This document shows positions 46,055 to 54,668 of a DNA stretch of 64,000 bases, in pieces. This DNA is from Clostridium sp. UBA701 (GTDB lineage Bacteria; Bacillota; Clostridia; Clostridiales; Clostridiaceae). The notes under the pieces were generated by a model. It was given only the letters and a program-made list of their open reading frames with translations. It ran no database searches and had not been told where the DNA came from. Each line of letters starts with the position of its first letter. Position 1 is the first letter of the stretch. Location of the stretch: positions 62,001 through 126,000 of the forward strand of contig DBMJ01000016.1 in the NCBI GenBank assembly GCA_002298125.1, read 5' to 3'. The position numbers and the translations under genes were made by a program.

Positions 46055-47541
46055 AACAGGTTATGCAAATAGTACGAGAACTAGCTGGCTATTCAATGGG
46101 ACGAAGTGACTTGGTTCGAAGAGCTATGTCAAAGAAAAAACATGAGGTAATGGAGAAGGAAAGACAAAACTTTATTCACGGCATAGTGGATGAAAATGGT
46201 AATATTGAAGTGCCGGGATGTGTGAGAAATGGCATTAGTGAAGCTGCTGCAAATAAGATATTTGACCAGATGATGGACTTTGCAAGCTACGCTTTTAATA
46301 AATCCCATGCCGCCGCCTATGCAGTAGTGGCTTATCAGACAGGCTATCTTATGAAATACTATCCTGCAGAATATATAGCTGCCATGTTAAACAGTATAAT
46401 GGGAGACAGTGAAAAGGTTGCCTTTTATACCCGTTTTGCTGAAACACTTGGAATACAGGTACTGCCTCCAGATATCAACGAAAGCTATACTCGCTTTACG
46501 GTATCAGGCAATAGCATTCGCTTTGGTATGGCCGCAATAAAAAATGTAGGTATAAACGTAATAGAAAGCATTGTAAGAGCTAGAAGAGAAAAGGGAAGCT
46601 TTATAAGCCTTATGGACTTTTGCAGCAAGATAGATATTTCTGCAGTAAACAAGCGGGCCATAGAGAGTCTAATTAAAGCAGGAGCCTTTGACAGCCTTAA
46701 GGTCTATCGTTCTCAGCTATTGGCAGTATATGAAAAGGTACTAGATGGCTTGGGCAATGAGAAAAAGAAGAATATTGAAGGACAGCTTAATCTTTTCCAG
46801 GACTTTAAGGAAAGCCTTGAGGATTTCAATGAAATAGATGTGAAGTATCCTGTTATGAAGGAGTTTCAGAAGAAATACCTGCTGGCAATGGAAAAGGAGA
46901 TGACAGGGCTTTACCTCACAGGACATCCTCTAGAGGAATTTGAGAGCACCTTAAACTATTACACCAGCACCCGTACCTCTGACCTTTTGGTAAAGGAAGG
47001 CTTAGAGGAGGATATGGTGGAGGGGGACAGCTCAAAATATAAGGATGGTGACAGGGTAATACTTGGAGGTATAATCTCTGAGGTGAGTAAAAAGGTTACC
47101 AAGGCAAATACTATGATGGCCTTTATTAGGCTGGAGGATATGTATGGAGGTATAGAGGTCATTATATTCCCCAAGGTGTTGGAAAACTGCAAGGACATAG
47201 TTAACAATGATAGCATAGTGCTGGTGAAGGGCAGAGTGAGCATAAGAGAGGAAGAGCAGCCCAAAATTATCTGTGACACCTTAGAGCCCTTGACAAAGCT
47301 TAATAGTGAAAAGCTGTACATTCAGCTTGAGGATGCAGAGGATATGGCGCGGAGTTTGGAGGAGCTAAAGGGTATTATTTCTGACTATAGAGGAAATGTG
47401 CCCCTATATATCTACACCAAAAAGGAAAAAAAGAGCTACCGTATGATAAGAGATTATTGGGTAGAAAATACCTCAGATATCATTGAGCTTCTGCGCAAAA
47501 AATACGGTGAAGAAAATGTAAAATTAAAAGAATCTAAATAA
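46055..47541 (+). CDS. dnaE: dnaE exon 4 (fingers, clamp-binding and C-terminal regions)
   Basis: The exon encodes the last two bases of Glu695 and residues 696-1189. It begins QVMQIVRELAGYSMGRSD, with SYAFNKSHAAAYAVVAYQTG, the helix-hairpin-helix region INESYTRFTVSGNSIRFGM, and VNKRAIESLIKAGAFDSL. A beta-clamp-binding-type QLNLFQDF and the OB-fold domain (VILGGIISEVSKKVTKANT) follow. An apparent ATG at 46063 is internal. Confidence 0.93.
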
Positions 47542-47549
47542 GAATAAGG

Positions 47550-47584
47550 CAGCCCCCTTTGTGAAATGCAAAGGGGGTTGTTTT
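47550..47584 (+). terminator. Terminator after dnaE
   Basis: CAGCCCCCTTT / AAAGGGGGTTG with a 9-base loop and TTTT, directly after the dnaE stop. Confidence 0.92.
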
Positions 47585-47651
47585 ACAATGTGGGACAATC
47601 CCTATCCCAGGAGTGCGGGCAATATATTCACACAAATTTCAAAGCTAATAT

Positions 47652-47680
47652 TTGATTAATTTAAATGTAAGATTTATAAT
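47652..47680 (+). promoter_or_regulatory. pfkA-pyk promoter
   Basis: TTGATT (47652) and TATAAT (47675) with a 17-base spacer, 105 bases before pfkA. The leader holds a small hairpin (GGGACA-TAGTT-TGTCCC, 47747-47763) close to the ribosome site AGGAGG. Confidence 0.8.
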
Positions 47681-47785
47681 AGAATTGATACGTCAATTGC
47701 AGATTCATAACATTCATTAGTTTATATAAATCAAAATTAACCAGGCAGGGACATAGTTTGTCCCATATGTATAGGAGGTAGTTAC

Positions 47786-48745
47786 ATGAAGACAATTGCT
47801 GTACTAACTAGTGGAGGAGATGCTCCTGGAATGAATGCTGCCATAAGAGCAGTAGTTCGTGCAGGCCTTGACAAGGGCCTTAGGGTAATGGGAATTCAAA
47901 GAGGATATGCTGGACTTATAAATGGTGAGATATATGAGATGAATCGTCACTCTGTCTCTGATATTATTCAAAGAGGTGGGACGATTTTAAGAACAGCTCG
48001 ATGTGAAGAATTTAAGACTGAGGAAGGACGCAAAAAAGCTGTAGGAGTTCTTAGAGTTTTTGGTATTGATGGACTTGTGGTTATTGGAGGAGACGGTTCC
48101 TTTAACGGAGCAAGATTGCTTTCGGATCTAGGCGTGGCTACGGTGGGTATACCTGGTACCATAGACAATGATCTTCCCTATACAGAATATACTGTAGGCT
48201 TTGATACAGCCTTAAACACAGTGCTTGATGCAATAAATAAGCTTAGAGATACCTCTACCTCTCATGAGAGGATAAGCATAGTGGAGGTTATGGGAAGAAA
48301 TTGCGGAGACATAGCCCTTTATGCTGGTATTGCTGGAGGAGCAGAGAGTATTATAGTTCCAGAGAAGGGATATAATATCGACGAGATATGTAAGACAGTT
48401 TTAGAAGGTAAGCTCAAGGGAAAGATGCATAACCTTATAATCCTTGCAGAAGGAGTAGGAGGAGCAAAGGAGCTGGCTGAAAAGGTAGAAGAGATAACTG
48501 GAGTAGTTACCCGTGCAACAATACTCGGCCATATTCAAAGAGGTGGCAGTCCTTCAGCCTTTGACAGAGTGCTTGCTTCAAGATTTGGAGCTGCAGCAGT
48601 GGATACATTAATACAGGGCAAGAGCGGAAGAGTAATTGGCATAAGGGGCGCAGATATCATAGATATGGATGTGACAGAAGCTCTTTCCATGCCAAGACAT
48701 TTTAATGAGAAACTATTTGAAATAGCAAGAGCATTATCATATTAA
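47786..48745 (+). CDS. pfkA: ATP-dependent 6-phosphofructokinase
   Basis: Committed step of glycolysis, fructose 6-phosphate to fructose 1,6-bisphosphate. The 319-residue bacterial PFK has TSGGDAPGMNAAIRAVVRAG, IGGDGSFNGA, catalytic Asp in GTIDNDLPYTEYTVGFDTA, SIVEVMGRNCGDIAL and GHIQRGGSPSAFDRVLA. AGGAGG lies 7 bases before ATG 47786. pyk follows 16 bases downstream, so glycolytic control enzymes are co-expressed. Confidence 0.98.
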   Translation: MKTIAVLTSGGDAPGMNAAIRAVVRAGLDKGLRVMGIQRGYAGLINGEIYEMNRHSVSDIIQRGGTILRTARCEEFKTEEGRKKAVGVLRVFGIDGLVVIGGDGSFNGARLLSDLGVATVGIPGTIDNDLPYTEYTVGFDTALNTVLDAINKLRDTSTSHERISIVEVMGRNCGDIALYAGIAGGAESIIVPEKGYNIDEICKTVLEGKLKGKMHNLIILAEGVGGAKELAEKVEEITGVVTRATILGHIQRGGSPSAFDRVLASRFGAAAVDTLIQGKSGRVIGIRGADIIDMDVTEALSMPRHFNEKLFEIARALSY

Positions 48746-48761
48746 AGAGGGGTGCGAGAAT

Positions 48762-50525
48762 ATGAGAAAAACTAAAATAATATGTACCATTGGACCTTCT
48801 AGTGAAAATAGAGAAGTTCTTTCTAAGCTAATTGAAAATGGTATGAATGCTTCAAGACATAATTTCTCCCATGGGGACCATGAGGAGCATAAGATAAGAA
48901 TGAATTTGGTGAAGGAGCTTAGAGAAAAATACAATAAGCACATAGCCATAATCCTTGATACAAAGGGTCCAGAGATAAGAACAGGGAAGTTTGAAGAGGG
49001 CAGAGGAGAGCTTAAGGAGGGTACAGACTACGAGGTTTACTGTGGTGAACAGATTCTTGGAAATGAAACCATGTGCTCTGTAAGCTATGAAAAGCTCTAT
49101 GAGGATGTTAAGCCTGGAGATGTAATTTTAATTGCAGATGGACTTGTGGGCTTAGAGGTTAAGAGTGTAGAGGGAAAGAAGATCAATACAGTGGTTAAAA
49201 ACTCCGGCACTCTAGGCAGCAACAAAAATGTAAACGTGCCTGGGGTATCTGTAAAGCTTCCTGCAGTTACAGCAAAGGATATCGACGACTTGATATTTGG
49301 GGTAGAACAGGGTGTGGATATAATTGCTGCTTCCTTTATAAGAAAGGCAGCGGATGTACTGGAGATTAGAAAGGTGTTAAGCGAATATGGCGGGCACGAT
49401 ATACTCATATTCTCAAAAATTGAAAATCAAGAAGGAATAAATAATATAGATGAAATAATTAAGTTCTCTGATGGCATAATGGTGGCCAGAGGGGATTTGG
49501 GAGTGGAAATTCCAACAGAAGAGGTGCCTGTAGTTCAAAAGATGATAATAGAAAAATGTAATGCTGCAGGAAAGCCTGTAATAACAGCTACTCAAATGTT
49601 AGATTCTATGATTAGAAACCCAAGACCTACAAGAGCAGAGGCTTCAGATGTAGCCAATGCCATACTTGATGGAACAGATGCCATAATGCTAAGTGGAGAG
49701 ACAGCTAATGGAAAGTATCCTGCAGAAACTGTAGCCACCATGGCAAGAATCGCAGAGCGTACAGAAAAGATAATAAACTATGAGGCTAACTTAAAGAAGA
49801 TAAGAAAGAACCATATTCCAAATGTACCTAATGCCATAAGTCTAGCAACCTGTAATACAGCTATGGAGCTTAATGCCTCTGCTATAATCACCGTTACTCA
49901 GAGCGGACATACTGCCCGTATAGTTTCAAAATATCGACCTGAATGTTCAATAATTGCTGTAACTCCTTACGAAAAGGTGGCCAGAAGACTTGCCTTAAAC
50001 TGTGGAGTATTCCCAATTATAACCTCCAAGATGGAGAACACAGATGAGCTTATTAATAAGTCTGTAGGTATAGCTTTAGAGACAGGCTATGTTAAAAAGG
50101 GAGACTTAGTGGTTATAGCTGCGGGTATTCCTTCTAGTATGAGTGGAAGCACCAACTTAATGAAGGTTCATATTGTAGGAGATATATTGGTTCAGGGTAA
50201 GGGTGCTGGAAGCATTCCAGGTGCACGCTATGGTACTGCCATTGGGATAAAGGACCTCTGCAGAGCTTCAGACATTATTGAGGACGGAGAAATAATAGTT
50301 GCAAAAAATCTTAACTCAGAATGCCTTGAGCATTTAGATAAGGCTGTAGGCTTTATCATAGAGGAAAATTCAATTAATGCAGATGTAGCCATTGCATGTA
50401 TTTCCCGGGATATACCAATAATCTATAACGCTGCAGGAGCCATGGATATCATAAAAACCGGTACCTTTATTACCATGGATGTGGCAAGGGGTATTGTATA
50501 TAGCGGTAAGGCTAATATAATTTAA
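48762..50525 (+). CDS. pyk: Pyruvate kinase with extra C-terminal PEP-utiliser-like domain
   Basis: The 587-residue protein makes pyruvate and ATP from phosphoenolpyruvate and ADP. Signatures are KIICTIGPSSE, NFSHGDHEEH, LDTKGPEIRTGKF, IENQEGINNIDEII, IMVARGDLGVEIP and VITATQMLDSMIRNPRPTRA. The last about 110 residues (GAGSIPGARYGTAI onward) form the extra C-terminal sequence seen in Bacillus and Geobacillus enzymes, related to PEP-utilising phosphohistidine domains. Second gene of the pfkA-pyk unit. Confidence 0.97.
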   Translation: MRKTKIICTIGPSSENREVLSKLIENGMNASRHNFSHGDHEEHKIRMNLVKELREKYNKHIAIILDTKGPEIRTGKFEEGRGELKEGTDYEVYCGEQILGNETMCSVSYEKLYEDVKPGDVILIADGLVGLEVKSVEGKKINTVVKNSGTLGSNKNVNVPGVSVKLPAVTAKDIDDLIFGVEQGVDIIAASFIRKAADVLEIRKVLSEYGGHDILIFSKIENQEGINNIDEIIKFSDGIMVARGDLGVEIPTEEVPVVQKMIIEKCNAAGKPVITATQMLDSMIRNPRPTRAEASDVANAILDGTDAIMLSGETANGKYPAETVATMARIAERTEKIINYEANLKKIRKNHIPNVPNAISLATCNTAMELNASAIITVTQSGHTARIVSKYRPECSIIAVTPYEKVARRLALNCGVFPIITSKMENTDELINKSVGIALETGYVKKGDLVVIAAGIPSSMSGSTNLMKVHIVGDILVQGKGAGSIPGARYGTAIGIKDLCRASDIIEDGEIIVAKNLNSECLEHLDKAVGFIIEENSINADVAIACISRDIPIIYNAAGAMDIIKTGTFITMDVARGIVYSGKANII

Positions 50526-50540
50526 CGAGGTGAAATACAT

Positions 50541-51551
50541 ATGGAGTATAGAGTACTTGGCAAGACAAATTTGAAGGTGTCCGTAATCGGCTTTGGAGGT
50601 ATTCCTGTACAGAGAATAAGCAAAGAGGAATCTATAAGCATAATACATAGGGCACAGGAGCTTGGTGTAAACTTTATAGACAGTGCACGAGGTTACGGAA
50701 TTTCTGAGGAGTACATTGGTGAAGCCCTACAGGGAAGAAGAGATAAGTGGATAATTGCCACAAAGAGTATGGTAAGAGACAAGGCCTCCATGGCAAGAGA
50801 TATAGAAATAAGCTTAAAAAATTTAAAGACAGATTATATTGATCTTTATCAGCTTCATAATATACGAACGGAAGCGGAATATGAAAGAGTACTTGCAGAG
50901 GATGGAGCTTACAGGGCTCTACTTGAAGCAAAGGAACAGGGGAAGATAGGACACATAGGAATTACCTCACACAGCTTAGATACTTTAAGGCTTATAGTGG
51001 AGAAGGGAATATTTGAAACCATAATGTATCCTTATAATGTGGTGGAAACCCAGGCTTTTGAGCTATTTAGAAGGGCCAAGGAGTTAAATGTGGGGGTTAT
51101 AGCTATGAAGCCTATGGCTGGAGGAGCATTGCAAAATGGAGAGATAGCCCTAAAGTTTATAGCAGAAAACAAGTCCATTACCACTGCTATACCAGGAATG
51201 GCTTCCCTTCAAGAGGTAGAACAAAATGCTTCAGTAGGAAATGCTTACGTACCCTTGACCTATGAGGAAAGAGAAGCTGCCCTAAAGGAAGCAAATGAAC
51301 TAGGAAGTGAATTCTGCAGAAGATGCGGTTACTGCGGGCCTTGTCCACAAGGCATAGATATCCCTTCCATGTTTACCTTTAAGGCATACAAGGACAGATA
51401 TAACCTGCCTGAGTGGGCTGAGGGAAGATATTTTGCCTCAAAGTCTAGAGCGAAGGATTGTGTGGAATGTGGAGCCTGTGAGACAAAGTGTCCCTATGAT
51501 CTGCCTATTCGCTCCATGTTAAAGGATGTAAGAAAAACCTTTGAGGAATAA
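50541..51551 (+). CDS. Aldo/keto reductase with C-terminal 4Fe-4S ferredoxin domain
   Basis: Residues 1-260 form an AKR barrel: VSVIGFGGIPVQRI, NFIDSARGYGISEEYIGEAL, TDYIDLYQLHNI and AMKPMAGGALQNG. The C-terminal 75 residues carry two Cys clusters, CRRCGYCGPCPQGIDIP and CVECGACETKCPYDLPI, expected to hold Fe-S centres. This fused type is common in anaerobes; substrates are mostly unknown. It follows pyk by 15 bases and may be in the glycolytic transcript. Confidence 0.92.
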   Translation: MEYRVLGKTNLKVSVIGFGGIPVQRISKEESISIIHRAQELGVNFIDSARGYGISEEYIGEALQGRRDKWIIATKSMVRDKASMARDIEISLKNLKTDYIDLYQLHNIRTEAEYERVLAEDGAYRALLEAKEQGKIGHIGITSHSLDTLRLIVEKGIFETIMYPYNVVETQAFELFRRAKELNVGVIAMKPMAGGALQNGEIALKFIAENKSITTAIPGMASLQEVEQNASVGNAYVPLTYEEREAALKEANELGSEFCRRCGYCGPCPQGIDIPSMFTFKAYKDRYNLPEWAEGRYFASKSRAKDCVECGACETKCPYDLPIRSMLKDVRKTFEE

Positions 51552-51648
51552 AATATACAAAAAATTTATACTTGAGCTATTGCATAAAATAGGTTTTAAT
51601 GGATATAATAACATGATAGAACATATTTGGCAACTGATTTTTTTCTTC

Positions 51649-51676
51649 AGCACCTTCGGGTGCTTCTTTTTTTTAT
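51649..51676 (+). terminator. Terminator after the aldo/keto reductase gene
   Basis: AGCACC / GGTGCT closed by a stable TTCG tetraloop, then eight or more T. Confidence 0.92.
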
Positions 51677-51759
51677 AAACAAGCTTTTAAAAAAGGGTAG
51701 CATAAAAATCTCCTAATGAACAACACTATATACTAAGTAAATCAAAAGGAGAGATAATC

Positions 51760-52119
51760 ATGGAGAACAAGCTAAGCTGCAGTGCAGTGGGCTGTGTGCA
51801 TAATTTAAATGCCCTCTGTGCAGCAAATACCATACATGTAACAGGAACAAGTGCTCACAGCAGTGAGGACACCATGTGCCACACCTTTGCACAAAAGGGT
51901 TTTGTAAATGCCATTTCCAATGCTCTCAACATGAACCTGTTTGGGGAGATAAGGCAGGTCTTTACAAATTCTGAGCTGGTTATGAATCCTAATATAGTAT
52001 GCGATGCTATAAGCTGCAGGTATAATCATTATAGGCACTGTGATGCCCATAATGTTGTGATTCATGGTCCTGATGCAGAAAGCAGCTCTAGTACTCAATG
52101 TGAAACCTTTATGGAATAA
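51760..52119 (+). CDS. Protein with two DUF1540 cysteine motifs
   Basis: The 119-residue protein contains two DUF1540 units with matching Cys spacing: CSAVGCVHNLNALCAANTI followed by CHTF (residues 4-48), and CDAISCRYNHYRHCDAHNV followed by CETF (about 74-117). The four-Cys sets suggest metal binding. DUF1540 proteins are short clostridial and Bacillus proteins without a settled function. AAAGGAGAG lies 8 bases before ATG 51760. Confidence 0.88.
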   Translation: MENKLSCSAVGCVHNLNALCAANTIHVTGTSAHSSEDTMCHTFAQKGFVNAISNALNMNLFGEIRQVFTNSELVMNPNIVCDAISCRYNHYRHCDAHNVVIHGPDAESSSSTQCETFME

Positions 52120-52121
52120 AT

Positions 52122-52159
52122 AAAAGAGCAGTGATTAACTAAAAAATCACTGCTCTTTT
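52122..52159. terminator. Bidirectional terminator between convergent DUF1540 and small protein genes
   Basis: AAAGAGCAGTGATT pairs with AATCACTGCTCTTT, with A and T tracts on the two sides. Confidence 0.9.
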
Positions 52160-52377
52160 CTGTGGTACTTTACAAGAAATCCATTTTCCTTAAGGTTGGC
52201 TATAGCCTCATTAAGTTCGCTGTCGTCAATGAGCTCCTCACAAATTAATTCCAGGTCATATATGGGCTTAATATCCTGGGACAATATAATAAATGTCCTT
52301 TTTTGTGTGTTGTATATTACAGTTTCTCCATTTTCCTGGGTGTCCAGCTCTACATTAAACATGGACTTCATAAGCAT
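52147..52377 (-). CDS. Small hypothetical protein, possibly PqqD-like winged-helix fold (76 aa)
   Basis: An acidic small protein with short strands then helices: VIYNTQKRTFIILSQD, LELICEELIDDSELNEAI and NLKENGFLVKYH. The order (strand, Leu-rich helix, second helix, GFL turn) is reminiscent of PqqD-like peptide-chaperone domains, but this is weak and no radical SAM or precursor gene is adjacent. ATG 52377 is preferred over GTG 52386: GAGAGGTG lies 6 bases before it. It is transcribed away from agrB. Confidence 0.6.
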   Translation of the reverse strand: MLMKSMFNVELDTQENGETVIYNTQKRTFIILSQDIKPIYDLELICEELIDDSELNEAIANLKENGFLVKYHRKEQ

Positions 52378-52429
52378 TTTGCACACCTCTCTTGTTTGTG
52401 TTTCTCTAAAGCTTCAGTTAACGATTTAA

Positions 52430-52447
52430 TATAGTAATAATACTATA
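52430..52447. repeat. 18-bp palindrome between divergent small gene and agrBD
   Basis: TATAGTA-ATAA-TACTATA is a near-perfect inverted repeat located in the intergenic region about 55 bases upstream of the minus-strand gene, where an operator or its -10 region would lie. Function unproven. Confidence 0.5.
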
Positions 52448-52491
52448 GCATATATTTTTAAAAAGTCAGCATCAACTTATTACAAAAAAAC

Positions 52492-52527
52492 AAGCACTTT
52501 TTACATTTTAAAAAGCACTTTTTACAT
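52492..52527 (+). promoter_or_regulatory. Paired 15-bp direct repeats upstream of agrBD, probable AgrA (LytTR) site
   Basis: AAGCACTTTTTACAT occurs at 52492-52506 and identically at 52513-52527, a 21-bp phase (two helical turns). LytTR regulators such as AgrA and VirR bind pairs of direct repeats at this spacing, just upstream of weak -35 elements. The second copy ends 5 bases before the predicted -35 region. The repeats are therefore the likely binding site of the AgrA encoded here. Confidence 0.65.
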
Positions 52528-52531
52528 AGTA

Positions 52532-52560
52532 CTAGTTTTTTGAAAAAAATGTAGTATAAT
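52532..52560 (+). promoter_or_regulatory. agrBD promoter with weak -35
   Basis: A perfect TATAAT (52555-52560) has no TTGACA-like hexamer 17 bases upstream (CTAGTT at 52532), as expected for an activator-dependent promoter. Confidence 0.6.
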
Positions 52561-52581
52561 ACATATAAGGAGTTGGATAAT

Positions 52582-53184
52582 ATGGATTATATTGAAAAAT
52601 TATGCAATTACATTACTATCTTTGTAAAAGACAATAGTAGCTTATCCTCAAAGGACATAGAGATAGTACAGTACGGTATTCATATTATTTTGATAAATGT
52701 CATAAAGTTCATCGCTCTGTTAATTGCAGCTATAGCTCTTGAGGTAGAGGGGTATTTTATAATAGCCTTTATAAGCTTTTCTGCCATAAGGTGTTTTGCA
52801 AATGGTGTACATGCCTCCAACACCTATATTTGTACTCTGGTTAATTTTTTACTTTTTTTCGGCATAGTATATTTTGCTTTAATGTTCCCATTAAGCAGAA
52901 CGGAAGCACTAGTAATATATGTGTCAGCCTTTCTTTTACTTATAAAATACTCACCTGCAGATACAGCTGAAAGACCCCTTACTAGTGCAGCCCACAGAAA
53001 AATCCTTAAAAAACAAGCTTTGATGGTGGCTGCTATATATCTCATTCCTATTTTTATATTAAATAGCAGAGGGGTGGCATCACTTATCTTATATGCTCTC
53101 TTTGCCCAGTCACTTTTAATTACACCCCTTGCATATAAAATTTTTAGAAAGGAGTATAGGAACTATGAAAAAGTTAGATTTTAA
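52582..53184 (+). CDS. agrB: AgrB-type autoinducer-peptide processing membrane protease
   Basis: The 200-residue protein has about five TM segments and the AgrB cysteine protease pair in RCFANGVHASNTYIC. Counted from ATG 52582, these are His77 and Cys84, the same numbers as in Staphylococcus aureus AgrB. It should cleave the AgrD C-terminal tail and form the thiolactone. AAGGAG lies 8 bases before ATG 52582, which is preferred over TTG 52573. Its 3' end overlaps agrD by 20 bases. Confidence 0.92.
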   Translation: MDYIEKLCNYITIFVKDNSSLSSKDIEIVQYGIHIILINVIKFIALLIAAIALEVEGYFIIAFISFSAIRCFANGVHASNTYICTLVNFLLFFGIVYFALMFPLSRTEALVIYVSAFLLLIKYSPADTAERPLTSAAHRKILKKQALMVAAIYLIPIFILNSRGVASLILYALFAQSLLITPLAYKIFRKEYRNYEKVRF

Positions 53185-53305
53185 GAAGACTATGGCTGCC
53201 GCTGTGGCTTCATCTGCTGCCATGGTTGCCAACACTGCTTCTAGCAAATGCATACTTTTTATGTTTAGCGAACCTAAAATGCCAAAGAGTCTTTACAAGA
53301 AATAA
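53165..53305 (+). CDS. agrD: AgrD autoinducing-peptide precursor (46 aa)
   Basis: A short gene with ATG 53165 and TAA 53303-53305. The N terminus is an amphipathic leader (MKKLDFKKTMAAAVA). The core has the only Cys (Cys29) in SSKCILFMF, followed by SEPKMPKSLYKK. The Pro-Lys-x-Leu tail is the AgrB recognition element, compare VPKEL in Staphylococcus and EPKSL in C. perfringens. The peptide is predicted to be cyclised between Cys29 and Phe34 (or Met33). AAAGGAG lies 10 bases upstream. It overlaps agrB, as usual. Confidence 0.9.
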   Translation: MKKLDFKKTMAAAVASSAAMVANTASSKCILFMFSEPKMPKSLYKK

Positions 53306-53310
53306 AGAAA

Positions 53311-53345
53311 AGCAAAAAGGAGATGCATTATCTCCTTTTTGCTTT
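53311..53345. terminator. Bidirectional terminator between agrD and agrC
   Basis: A perfect 13-bp stem AGCAAAAAGGAGA / TCTCCTTTTTGCT with a 7-base loop. It lies just after agrD, and its right arm contains the end of the convergent kinase gene. Confidence 0.9.
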
Positions 53346-54668
53346 GAATATGACTAATTCCTGTGTGAACTTTTTATTCATTATATAGGTATTTAAGTTT
53401 ATATAATCTGAGTATTTGCTGTTTATGATTTCCTTTACTATGCTTAAGCCTAGACCTCTTCCTTCTCCCTTAGTTGAAAAATTCTTTTCAAAGAGAAGGT
53501 GAACAGGAGGAGTATTGGTAAGGCAGCTATTGCTTATTACAAAGCTTGTACAATCCTCAAGGTGAATTATACCAAATTGAAGCTCCTTCTCCTCACAAAG
53601 GACAGCTCCCTCCATGGCATTATCTAAAAGAATTCCAAGAATCCTGCATAGGTCAAGGTAATTCATATTTATATCTTCAATGGGCTTTTCAATGTCAATA
53701 TGTACAGCTATATTTAAGTTCTGTGCAGAAAGCAGCTTTGAAAATACTAAGCCCTTTACACCAGTGAGCTTTATGTTCTGAAGATTGGCAAAGTGGGACT
53801 TATTTTCATTTAAATAATTATTTTGAGGAAGCAGATCCTTCTTTAAGAACTCATTTAAACCCTCAAGATCCTTCTCTTGCACATAGCTGTCTATACTCAT
53901 AAGAATATTGGTATAATCATGGCGAAACTTTCTTAAATCCTGGGACATTTCTTCAATTATGGAGGTATACTCCTTCAGAGCTTTGGCTTCCTTCAATTCA
54001 AACTGCAGCTCCAGCTGCTTTTTTACATTTTTGTTATTTGCATAAACTATTAGAATACTACTCATTAAGTAAATAATTGCAAGAAATAGATTTAACCAAA
54101 CCAGCATCACACTGGAGCTGTATACAAACCTATAAAGCATGGAATAAAGGTATATGATGGCAAGGGATACTCCCAGGTAAATTATAATCCACAGAGTGGT
54201 TTTAGATTTAGGTCTTATGGCGCCAGAATACAAGCCAAAACGCTTTAGAAGCCTTCCACAGTAGTAGCTTATAACATATGAAATTATAAAAATAATTATG
54301 TGTAAAAGTACAAAATAGCAAGGATTAAGCTTAAGCTCAGTAACATTTATTCGCAAGATAAAAGAAGTTGTAACTGCAGATATGGCATCTGAAAAAGCTA
54401 GTACAAGATTTGCAAGAAATAATAACAATAATATCTGAGAGGTCTGGACTCTTTTATATAATAGGTACAAAAGCATCAGTAATGCAGTAAGTGGAACTGC
54501 TAGAGAGCTATTGTTGATATAGCAGATTAATATAATTATAAAATAAGGAATAGTACTTAACCAATATTGTTTAAATTTTAAATTTACTATACCCAGGTTG
54601 TATATAGAAAAGAAAAAGCTTGCTGTCACAAGGAGAGAACAAATTATATTTTCAATTACTTGGTACAT
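53328..54668 (-). CDS. agrC: AgrC-type sensor histidine kinase
   Basis: The 446-residue protein has six or seven TM helices in residues 5-225, the AIP-sensing domain type. A dimerisation helix contains the phospho-acceptor His in RKFRHDYTNIL (about residue 250). A HPK10-type GHKL ATPase domain has an N box LGILLDNAMEGAV and G box KGEGRGLGLSIVKEI. It should detect the cyclic peptide outside the cell. The gene overlaps agrA by 13 bases. Confidence 0.92.
   Translation of the reverse strand: MYQVIENIICSLLVTASFFFSIYNLGIVNLKFKQYWLSTIPYFIIILICYINNSSLAVPLTALLMLLYLLYKRVQTSQILLLLFLANLVLAFSDAISAVTTSFILRINVTELKLNPCYFVLLHIIIFIISYVISYYCGRLLKRFGLYSGAIRPKSKTTLWIIIYLGVSLAIIYLYSMLYRFVYSSSVMLVWLNLFLAIIYLMSSILIVYANNKNVKKQLELQFELKEAKALKEYTSIIEEMSQDLRKFRHDYTNILMSIDSYVQEKDLEGLNEFLKKDLLPQNNYLNENKSHFANLQNIKLTGVKGLVFSKLLSAQNLNIAVHIDIEKPIEDINMNYLDLCRILGILLDNAMEGAVLCEEKELQFGIIHLEDCTSFVISNSCLTNTPPVHLLFEKNFSTKGEGRGLGLSIVKEIINSKYSDYINLNTYIMNKKFTQELVIFKAKRR

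Larger units (their letters stand above)
40194..47541 (+). other. dnaE: dnaE, DNA polymerase III alpha subunit, split by three introns (4 exons)
   Basis: Joining 40194-41423, 41776-41818, 44500-45309 and 46055-47541 gives 3570 nt, one open frame of 1189 codons plus stop, with no frameshift. Protein order: PHP domain (residues 4-270), polymerase palm with catalytic Asp421 and Asp423 (PDIDSD) and Asp573 (LLKMDFLGL), fingers, and beta-clamp/OB-fold region near the C terminus (about 980-1080). Both catalytic spacings agree with Escherichia coli DnaE (401, 403, 555). All three introns lie in highly conserved motifs, and each shows an in-frame stop within 15-42 bases of its 5' end, so unspliced RNA cannot give polymerase. 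The gene starts at GTG 40194, after GGAGGGG. Confidence 0.93.

Noticed and set aside
40194..47541. Three broken dnaE fragments suggesting a pseudogene or frameshifts
   Set aside because: Each gap has the exact ends of a group I or group II intron and removal restores codons precisely, including split codons; that is not random decay.
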